This document shows, one piece after another, positions 8,701 to 13,846 of a DNA stretch of 13,846 nucleotides (position 1 is its first letter; the number at the start of each line of letters is the position of its first letter). Under the pieces are notes generated by a model. It saw only the letters and a program-made list of their open reading frames with translations, searched no databases and was not told the origin of the DNA. The position numbers were made by a program, and so were the translations under genes. Where the stretch lies: positions 1-13,846 of the forward strand of contig JADGIZ010000427.1 of assembly GCA_027604665.1 (NCBI GenBank). Direction: 5' to 3'. The DNA is from Polyrhizophydium stewartii (taxonomy: Eukaryota; Chytridiomycota; Chytridiomycetes; Rhizophydiales).

Positions 8701-9770
8701 CTCTGCGGGCTTGTCCAGACTGCAGCTCGCGTCAGCACCTCATGCAGTCATTTGAAATATCTGCCATCATGCTCGCACCATAATCCGGCGTTTTGATGCC
8801 CGTCTGGTTGGCGGCCATCATGACGTCGGGCAGATCCGTGTCTGAGCATACGGCGATCAGGATGCGGCAGCGCGTTGATTTGAGAAACTCAAACGTTTGC
8901 TGGAGTTGCGGATAGTACAATCCAGGGCCACGGTACTGCGGAAAACCTGCGATGCCAATGACGTTGATGCCTTGTTGCGAAAAGTATGGAAAGTACGACT
9001 GAGCAACGGTCGGGGTAGATCCCGTACGACGCATACGCCACGCTGACTTTCTTCCAGCCAAAGAACTTGAAATACACAACGCTTGCCTCGATGATCTGCC
9101 CCCAGGTCGACGTATATCTCCAGAAAAGGGGGTAACTGCCATTTGCCCGTGAGCAAGCGCAAGTAGCTCCGGTGGGCAGCCTGCAGCAGACACAGCTTAC
9201 GCCGACTTATCGCTGAGAATATCGGTTGCTGCGCTTGAAGAGACCGCCGGGAGGTGCTGCGCTTGAAGAGACCGCCGGGAGGTGCTGTAAACGCAAAGAA
9301 ACGACGGCGATGTAGTCAGCCCACCACTCAGCCACCACAAGCCATGCAACGGCGCATCGTGGTTACCTGGCCACACATCGTCATGAAGGCGACCACGGAC
9401 CGGCTGCCCATGTCCGGGGCGACGCCCATGTAACCCGGCTGCCGGCATATCTGCTGTGCGCGGTCGTACAGCGCGGGGTCCTGTGCGTTTGTGAAATCGA
9501 ATATTGGCTCGCGCACAATCTCGATGGTGGCATCGGGGAGGACGGTGGAGTCCTGGTTGATGTGCGCGGCGGCCAAGCGCAGCCCTGCGTACCATGCAAA
9601 CAGTGAGCCGCGGCGCTGGCAACCTCTCATGCAGCCAGACTCTGAGCCGCACCAAAGACAAACTGGTCCGCTGAGAAACTGTCGTCGCTGGCGTACGAAA
9701 ACTTTAGCAGATTCGCTGACTTGTTGGTTGCCCGAGCTGCTGAGGCAGTATGAGCAGCGAGGAGGAGCAT
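5759..9770 (-). CDS. Class C GPCR: Venus-flytrap domain, 7TM, PH-like tail; 15 exons, about 949 aa
   Basis: Plasma-membrane receptor of the GABA-B/metabotropic type; the ligand is unknown. Exons: 9770-9653, 9584-9367, 9256-9201, 9135-8779, 8719-8663, 8458-8130, 8057-7786, 7730-7633, 7562-7450, 7364-7233, 7162-7046, 6986-6380, 6312-6212, 6143-5991, 5881-5759. Signal peptide about 1-14 (MLLLAAHTASAARA). Ligand-binding fold about 20-470: FVFGLRLAAAHINQ, LPDATIEIV, ATDILSDKSAYPLFWRYTS, FFGWKKVSVAY, GINVIGIAGFP, TPDYVW, YNALWALSRAWDT. No Cys-rich linker, as in GABA-B receptors. TM helices about 495-518, 532-554, 565-583, 610-632, 658-682, 693-712, 722-746. The paired cysteines before TM3 (Cys562) and in ECL2 (Cys651) are present, as is the class C motif PTEFNDVNQI before TM6. 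The tail (about 794-925) looks like a PH fold ending QWANALGHAM. Oddities: a one-base frameshift at 9012-9015, duplicated sequence at two splice borders, and uncertain borders for introns 5, 12 and 14. The start is uncertain because the frame stays open upstream. Confidence 0.82.
5882..5990 (-). other. Receptor intron 14, 109 bp, with displaced donor
   Basis: Proposed donor is GTGGGG at 5990 (after CGT AAT AAA) and acceptor CAGCAG ending at 5882, with GCTGACC as branch site; this joins phase 0 to GCGACGCAGTGG (ATQW). A second GTGGGC donor at 5940 directly follows the other copy of the 14-base direct repeat. Before the insertion it would have given a 59-bp intron and the product SESGE-ATQW. 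Used now, the original donor would leave the reading frame out of phase with the last exon. Confidence 0.55.
5941..6013. mobile_element. 45-bp GC-hairpin insertion flanked by 14-bp direct repeats
   Basis: The 14-mer CTCGCCGGACTCGC occurs at 5941-5954 and again at 6000-6013. Between them are 45 bases: a (GT)n run, an inverted repeat GGGGGC-GGA-GCCCCC at 5974-5988, and TTTATTACG. The flanking exon reads correctly with one 14-mer only (FSESGE), so the unit looks like an insertion that duplicated 14 bp at the target, or a small duplication with filler. It sits on the exon 14/intron 14 border of the receptor. I cannot assign it to a known element family; GC-rich palindromic clusters of this type are known in fungal, especially mitochondrial, DNA. 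Confidence 0.6.
5953..5968. repeat. (GT)n dinucleotide run
   Basis: A short GT microsatellite inside the 45-bp insertion at the receptor exon 14/intron 14 border; it reads as CACACA in the transcript. Confidence 0.85.
8058..8129 (-). other. Receptor intron 6, 72 bp, in frame and stop-free
   Basis: Donor GTGCGA, branch GCGCTGACG, acceptor CTTGCAG. It is a multiple of three with no stop codon, so the reading frame runs through it. Removal joins ALSRAWDT to VINTRGTTAE, typical of the flytrap C-terminal lobe helix; retention would add 24 residues. Its size and signals match the other introns. Confidence 0.75.
8459..8662 (-). other. Receptor intron 5, 204 bp, longest in the gene
   Basis: Donor GTGCGC after MKW. 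The favoured acceptor is TTTGAG ending at 8459, with CTTAAC upstream, giving WAYRVLLSITGGAFDPS. The alternative acceptor CATAACAG ending at 8432 is in the same phase and shortens the protein by nine residues. The intron holds a 40-codon ATG-to-TAG frame (8641-8519) on the same strand and two copies of cccatttcat 41 bp apart (8622-8631 and 8663-8672); the second overlaps the donor site. Confidence 0.6.
9012..9015 (-). other. Apparent +1 frameshift in receptor exon 4
   Basis: Reading upstream gives FFGWKKVSVAYASYGIYP and downstream gives TVAQSYFPYFSQQGINVIG. The two halves join with exactly the spacing of the flytrap fold if one base of the C4 run (G4 on the plus strand) is discounted. The exon length (357) also fails to close with the flanking phases by one base. 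No usable intron of normal size fits; a 43-bp GT-AG segment is possible but would remove a conserved strand. Confidence 0.7.
9227..9287. repeat. 28-bp tandem duplication across a 3' splice site
   Basis: A 61-bp stretch with period 28 (two full copies at 9230-9257 and 9258-9285, with exact periodicity from 9227 to 9287). It covers the intron 2/exon 3 border of the receptor. Each copy provides a CAG/CACCTCCC acceptor on the minus strand. The outer acceptor (exon from 9284) leads to a frameshift and stop; the inner one (exon from 9256) gives HLPAVSSSAATDILSDKSA in frame. Confidence 0.92.
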
Positions 9771-10292
9771 GGACGCAACGACATCGTGGCGCAATGGCGA
9801 CCAGCGTCGCCTCCGCTGCCAAGCAAGTGACTGTCGCTGGTGCCGCGGGCGTTGCTGTGGTCGCTGCTGAGGCGTGTCTGAAGCCAAGCTCGTTGGAACG
9901 AGTCTGAGATATCGTGATGTCGCAGTCAGATTTGTGCCGAAACAAGATGATGGATCCGACCCGGCGACTTTGTGCCACGTGCAGCTGCTTGAGGAGCGCG
10001 GATATCTGGAGCTGCGGGGACGACGACCGTGGTACAGGTCGCCCGACGCAGAGCGCGTGGGATTTGCGCGGCCCGGGCAAGACGACGCGGGAGAGTTGCG
10101 ATGTAAAGCGAGTCGTTGAAATTTCGGCAATGCCGAGTGTCGCAATCTGAGGAAGCTGAAGCCACGTCGAGCCGGCGCCTCAAATCCGGCTGACGCGGCT
10201 GAGCAGATGCTGGCGCATGCGGTTACGTCGGCAGCGCTGCATACACCGGCCTTCGTCGCACGACAGCAATGAGAGACACAAAGAAACATTTA
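9771..10292 (-). promoter_or_regulatory. Upstream region of the receptor gene; Zds1-like 3' flank
   Basis: 522 bases between the receptor start and the stop of the Zds1-like gene. No gene is supported. The frame of the receptor's first exon remains open across it, but the translation is Arg/Ser/Ala-rich, without a helix or motif that I trust, and no in-frame ATG lies closer than about 10289. An additional 5' exon cannot be excluded. No convincing TATA or other element was seen. Confidence 0.5.
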
Positions 10293-10295
10293 TTA
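10289..10295 (-). terminator. Possible poly(A) signal overlapping the Zds1-like stop
   Basis: The stop codon TAA is part of TAATAAA on the minus strand, so a canonical AATAAA hexamer begins inside the stop. If used, cleavage would give a 3' UTR of only 10-30 nt; it may simply be chance. Confidence 0.3.
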
Positions 10296-13200
10296 CGCCG
10301 CGAGGTCCGGCGGGCTGTTATTGAGACGGCCGTGCAGCATACCAAGAGGCACGTTATCTTCGTCATCGTCTTTTGGTGACTTGGTGAGCTTCTTTTTGCG
10401 GTGTGTAGACGAATGGGGCGGAGAGGACGTTGGTGACGGCGACGACGATGATGACGAGGACGATGAAGATGAGGAGATGTGCGCCGCCTTGAGGGATCGC
10501 GAAGGTGGAGCCGACTTTGAGCCGGGTGCGGGCATGTGGCGGGAAGACGGAGGCGCTGCATCGAGGCTGGAGGCAGCCAGGGGCAACTGCGGCTCTGCCT
10601 GCTTTGACGTTGCGGACTGGAGTGGCAGTTGTGGTGCCATCTTGCCTTGCGGCGCAACAGGCGCCGGGCTCGACGGCAGCTGCGGCGGTTGTGCTTGCTG
10701 AGGCTGCGTCCGAGTCGGCTGAGGCTGAGGCTGGGGAAGCTTGCCGCGGCCTGGCGAACGAGGCACGGCGGGTTTGATCTCCGGCATAAACTGCATCGGC
10801 GACTCCTCCACGGGCGAGGGCGATTCTTCCTCAGCGTCGTCGTCGTCGTCGCTGTCCGAGCCCGAATCGCTTCCGCTGCCGTCTTCGGAAACCATGTCCA
10901 TTGCGTCGGAGCCGACACCCATGCGTTGTGCAAACGACAGCAGCGCCGAGTGAGGAGGCGATGTCGAGATGCCACCCATGCCAACGCTCGCCGGCGACGC
11001 CGAAGCAGCTGCTAAGAGTGGCTGCTGGCCGCCCTTGATCGCGGCCAGGTGGGCGAGATTGGCCCTGCGATCGATACTGAGAGAGGACGACCGCTCAGCA
11101 ACGTCGCCAAGCAATGGAAGGCCATTGGCGGTGAGCGGCACTAAACCGGCTTGCCCTTGCGCCAAGGCGTGCTGGCCAGGTATCAATCCGTGCCCGTTTG
11201 TGTTTGGGATTGTAGTGCCGAGCTGGCCGTCAATGAGGCCGAGGGGCGGCTGCTGGTGGTGCTGCAGATATTGCAAATGCTGCATTTGCATTTGCATCTG
11301 CATCTGGTGCTGCTGCTGCTGTTGCTGCTGCTGCAAAGCGAGCTGGGGCGACATAGGCTGCAGCTGTTGTTGCTGCTGCATGTGGTGCTGCTGGCGCATC
11401 CGGCGGCGGCCCTTGCGCAGGCCGCGCACGCGAGGACCGCGTCGCTGCAGGGTCACGTCGGCATGGACCGAGAGAATGTACATCATGAGATTAGAGATGA
11501 CGACCTGGTGCTCGAGTGGCCGGCCGAGCTGAGCAAGCTTAATGTGCGAGAGGCGGTAAACGTTCTTCTCGTCATCGGGTGATAAGCGGTTCGAGAACCT
11601 GGACGGCATATCGGCCGGGTACGGGTTCCAGTCGGCATCCGACGCAGCATTGGGCTGGGCTTCGTCTCGCAGCGATGTCTTGCTGCGTCTGGGCTTGAGC
11701 ATGCCCTTGAACCACTTCCACGGCTTGGCCGACGCATGCGAGGCGTCCTGGGGCGCTGGTGCTGCCGCTGCTGCCGCCGCTGCCACCGAGGAATCGGTGC
11801 CGGCTTCGGAGCCTTGTGGGCTGTCAGAGGCAGATCGCGCTGTGCTGCGGTCGGACGACTTGCGGTTGCGACGGAAGGGCGACTCCACAAAGAACGACGC
11901 GAGCGTCGAGGAGCGGGGCGCATCTGCGTTTGGGCGGCGGTTCAGCTCGCCGAGATCAAGGGACTTGGACGATACGAGGGGCCGCTCGTCGTCAAGGAGA
12001 TCGATGCTGCTCGAGGCTGCCGGGGTGTAACCCGGGGTGCTGATGCTTGCGCGGCCCTCGGGCACAGGAGCTTGCAGCGACGTCGACAGCGACGACAGCA
12101 CCTGCGAGGCCGCAGGTGCGGCGGGCGATGGCGCGTGCGCAGCAGGGTCGGCCTGCACAGGAATCGTTGCTGCGGCTTCAGAAGCAGCCGGGCTGATAGC
12201 GAGCGCCGCAGTCAGATCCAGCAGCTCGATGCCGTTGCGAGGGGCCACGGTGTCGGGGACCAGGCCGGCAGAGACGTCCCCGGCGCCAACAGCCGCTGTC
12301 GCAACCAATGCAGCAGCAGCAGGCACGATTGCGGGCTGGCCCTGAGCAGGCGAGGTGGCGGTGGGCGAGGTGGCGGTGGGCGAGGTGGCAGAGGGCTCGC
12401 CAGCGATCAGTTGCGGGTCGGACGCAGGCGTCTGCCGCGCGATGGCGTCCGGGGTGGTCTGCGGCTGTGATGCGTTGCCTTGAGGACTGTGTGCGCTCAG
12501 AGAGCCACCTGTGCTTGAGCCGGGGCTCTGGGTCGACGGAGGCGGCTGCACGCCAGGCTCGTCCTCGGGCGCCGGCCGGACGCCGGGGCGACGAAGGTGT
12601 CTGCCACGCGAAGGCGGCATTCGGTGGTCCGGGTGCGGGGCGGCCGAGTCGGCAAGAGGCGAGAGCGGCGACGGCGAGCGCGCCAGGGCAAGCTCTGGCT
12701 GTATGCGGTCGCCGGTCGCAAACTCATCGGAGATTGGCGACAGATGCGCGTGGGCCAGCTCCGCGTCCGGATTGGCGTCGGCCTGCGCTGCAGCGTCAGG
12801 GGCGGCGGTGATGTTGACGTGACGCTCTGCAAACGACTTTGAACGCTTGAACGACTTCCTGCGCTGGACGGCCGAGGCGACCTGGACGACGCTGGTCTGC
12901 ACGGTGGTCTCCGAGTCCTGCCGCGTCAGCACCCACTTTTTGAAGTCCGAGAGCTGCTCTTCGGACGCGGCGGGGCTGTCGGGGGCCAGCCAGGGCTTGG
13001 GAACAGGCGGCGACGACGACTTGACGGGCCGGGGCGACGTGGCGACCTTTCGCGACGGCGACGAGCTGCCGCGCGAGGAGCGCGAGGGCGACCTGAGCGT
13101 TGGGTTTGGAATGTCCATTGGCAGCGACTGGCCGGGCAGGACGAGCGAAAGCGGGGCCGTGCGCGACGGAGCCGTCAACGCACGCGGCAGCGTGGCCGCG

Positions 13201-13846
13201 TGCGTTGGGCGGGACAACGGCTCCGAGGCGTCGTCCTGGATCTGCGGCGGCGATGTGGGCAGGAGCGGCAGCGTCTGAGACGACGTGCGTGCGTTGGGCG
13301 GAGCATCGTCACCCCAGATTTCCTGGCCGGCGCTCGCCGAAGGCGACGGCAGCGGCGATGGGACCGACGCTGTCGGCGATGCCAACGGCGAGACCAATGG
13401 TGCCGGCTCGGACTCTGAGATGGGGGCCAGCAGTGCAGGCGCGGCCGCCTCGGCAAAGAAGGACGCGGACGAGGTGGCCAGCAGCGGGGCGAAATGCTGC
13501 TGTGGCGCAGGGTCGTGCACGGCGGCCGAGATGGACGGGGTCGAGGCCAGCATCATGGGGGTGTCGTGGGCAAAGGCCGCGACGTGGGCGGCGATCTGTG
13601 TCGACGAGATCGTGAGCCGGGCGACCGGGGTGTCTGGGGGCGCCAGGGCCAGCGCGGGAGGCACGACAGCGGCGGCGGCGGGGGCCATGGTCGGGGTGAC
13701 GTCGCCGTCGATCTCGTCCGGCGCGGCGGGCGCGGCCGGCATGCCGCCCGCGGGCTGTTGCTGGTGCTGCTGCTGCTGCTGCTGCTGCTGCTTGTGCGGG
13801 GCCGACGGCGGGGTGGTGACGTCGAAAGGGGCGGTCAGCGCAAGCA
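10293..13846 (-). CDS. Zds1-like protein, low complexity, 5' incomplete (at least 1,183 aa)
   Basis: The frame is open from the right edge of the window to TAA at 10295-10293. The first ATG inside the window is at 13742, but about 34 more codons upstream, including an eight-Gln run, are open, so the true start is probably outside. Most of the protein is disordered Pro/Ala/Ser sequence. The only domain-like part is RFSNRLSPDDEKNVYRLSHI continuing with KLAQLGRPLEHQVVISNLMM (about 710-755 from ATG 13742). It matches the Zds1 C-terminal signature of fungi (IYRLSHLKLAxxxRPLxxQVLLSNxM), preceded by a basic PWKWFKGMLKPRR segment (about 670). In budding yeast Zds1/Zds2 bind PP2A-Cdc55 and act in polarity and mitotic exit; the same role here is inference. 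Downstream lie poly-Gln and Met-Gln repeats (about 780-840), an acidic Ser/Asp/Glu block (about 950-975), a poly-Ser run (about 1085-1100) and a basic tail ending DEDNVPLGMLHGRLNN. No introns are needed. Confidence 0.8.
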   Translation of the reverse strand, partial: LALTAPFDVTTPPSAPHKQQQQQQQQHQQQPAGGMPAAPAAPDEIDGDVTPTMAPAAAAVVPPALALAPPDTPVARLTISSTQIAAHVAAFAHDTPMMLASTPSISAAVHDPAPQQHFAPLLATSSASFFAEAAAPALLAPISESEPAPLVSPLASPTASVPSPLPSPSASAGQEIWGDDAPPNARTSSQTLPLLPTSPPQIQDDASEPLSRPTHAATLPRALTAPSRTAPLSLVLPGQSLPMDIPNPTLRSPSRSSRGSSSPSRKVATSPRPVKSSSPPVPKPWLAPDSPAASEEQLSDFKKWVLTRQDSETTVQTSVVQVASAVQRRKSFKRSKSFAERHVNITAAPDAAAQADANPDAELAHAHLSPISDEFATGDRIQPELALARSPSPLSPLADSAAPHPDHRMPPSRGRHLRRPGVRPAPEDEPGVQPPPSTQSPGSSTGGSLSAHSPQGNASQPQTTPDAIARQTPASDPQLIAGEPSATSPTATSPTATSPAQGQPAIVPAAAALVATAAVGAGDVSAGLVPDTVAPRNGIELLDLTAALAISPAASEAAATIPVQADPAAHAPSPAAPAASQVLSSLSTSLQAPVPEGRASISTPGYTPAASSSIDLLDDERPLVSSKSLDLGELNRRPNADAPRSSTLASFFVESPFRRNRKSSDRSTARSASDSPQGSEAGTDSSVAAAAAAAAPAPQDASHASAKPWKWFKGMLKPRRSKTSLRDEAQPNAASDADWNPYPADMPSRFSNRLSPDDEKNVYRLSHIKLAQLGRPLEHQVVISNLMMYILSVHADVTLQRRGPRVRGLRKGRRRMRQQHHMQQQQQLQPMSPQLALQQQQQQQQHQMQMQMQMQHLQYLQHHQQPPLGLIDGQLGTTIPNTNGHGLIPGQHALAQGQAGLVPLTANGLPLLGDVAERSSSLSIDRRANLAHLAAIKGGQQPLLAAASASPASVGMGGISTSPPHSALLSFAQRMGVGSDAMDMVSEDGSGSDSGSDSDDDDDAEEESPSPVEESPMQFMPEIKPAVPRSPGRGKLPQPQPQPTRTQPQQAQPPQLPSSPAPVAPQGKMAPQLPLQSATSKQAEPQLPLAASSLDAAPPSSRHMPAPGSKSAPPSRSLKAAHISSSSSSSSSSSSPSPTSSPPHSSTHRKKKLTKSPKDDDEDNVPLGMLHGRLNNSPPDLAA
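11277..11335. repeat. Gln and Met-Gln codon repeats in the Zds1-like gene
   Basis: Hexamer repeats (gcattt/gcatct) encode alternating Met-Gln on the minus strand next to a CTG/TTG run encoding eight glutamines. Plus-strand reading gives artificial Leu-rich and Cys-rich frames. Confidence 0.85.
12350..12394. repeat. Three 15-bp tandem repeats in the Zds1-like gene
   Basis: Two identical copies of gcgaggtggcggtgg followed by a third that differs at two bases. They encode a repeated Ser-Pro-Thr-Ala-Thr unit, a potential proline-directed phosphorylation array. Confidence 0.9.
13767..13790. repeat. (CTG)8 / poly-Gln tract at the right edge
   Basis: Eight CTG triplets (CAG on the coding strand), in frame with the Zds1-like gene and upstream of its first ATG in the window. 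Together with neighbouring HQQQ codons this supports translation beginning outside the window. Confidence 0.85.

Noticed and set aside
9585..9652. Frame break after FVFG near the receptor N-terminus
   Set aside because: A 68-bp GT-AG intron ending TACGCAG restores FVFGLRLAAAHINQ in phase, so no frameshift is needed here.
9771..10292. Possible remnant of a second ligand-binding domain upstream of the receptor
   Set aside because: One minus-strand frame contains a short stretch (ALLKQLHVAQSRRVGSIILF) that vaguely resembles the flytrap helix-strand unit, but no other conserved motif surrounds it; treated as chance.
10440..10490. Acidic Asp/Glu-rich plus-strand ORF segment
   Set aside because: It is the complement of the poly-Ser run of the Zds1-like protein.
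11151..11582. Leu-rich plus-strand ORF resembling a membrane protein
   Set aside because: It is the antisense reading of poly-Gln and Met-Gln codons in the Zds1-like gene.

Overview
The window reads as nuclear DNA of an early-diverging, zoosporic-type fungus, most likely a chytrid. It is GC-rich, with short introns (mostly 55-110 bp) carrying CTGAC/CTAAC-type branch sites. It holds a fungus-specific Zds1-type C-terminal domain beside a class C G-protein-coupled receptor with a Venus-flytrap ligand domain, an architecture absent from yeasts and most Dikarya but present in chytrids. No bacterial, phage, CRISPR or RNA-gene features were seen.

Layout, left to right: (1) 30-1394, plus strand, an intronless orphan seven-transmembrane protein with a long Ser/Arg-rich tail. 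(2) 2101-1465, minus strand, ribosomal protein uL6/RPL9 in two exons, convergent with gene 1. (3) 2102-2858, a 757-bp intergenic stretch with (CATC)6 and a long alternating GTGC/GCGT tract. (4) 5667-2859, minus strand, the large subunit of replication protein A (RPA1) in nine exons, 657 aa. (5) 9770-5759, minus strand, a class C GPCR (about 949 aa, 15 exons) with signal peptide, Venus-flytrap domain, seven TM helices and a PH-like cytoplasmic tail; it ends only 91 bp before the RPA1 start. (6) 9771-10292, the receptor's upstream region. (7) 13846-10293, minus strand, a very long low-complexity protein with a Zds1 C-terminal-type motif, open to the right edge and so 5' incomplete.

Exon models were built by hand: splice sites were accepted where GT-AG (or GC-AG) boundaries, phase and conserved protein sequence agreed. 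For RPL9 and RPA1 every exon closes in phase and the protein matches the family almost end to end. For the receptor, 14 introns are modelled. One internal exon (8779-9135) closes only if a single base in a G4 run at 9012-9015 is discounted, so the allele may be broken or the assembly may carry an error there.

The genes do not form one pathway. RPL9 (translation), RPA1 (DNA replication and repair) and the Zds1-like gene (PP2A/cell-polarity control in yeasts) are housekeeping or cell-cycle genes. The two membrane receptors are the accessory part. The most unusual material is in the receptor: a 28-bp tandem duplication that creates a second 3' splice site, a 45-bp GC-hairpin insertion flanked by 14-bp direct repeats at an exon-intron border, the frameshift, and an intron that can be read through in frame.
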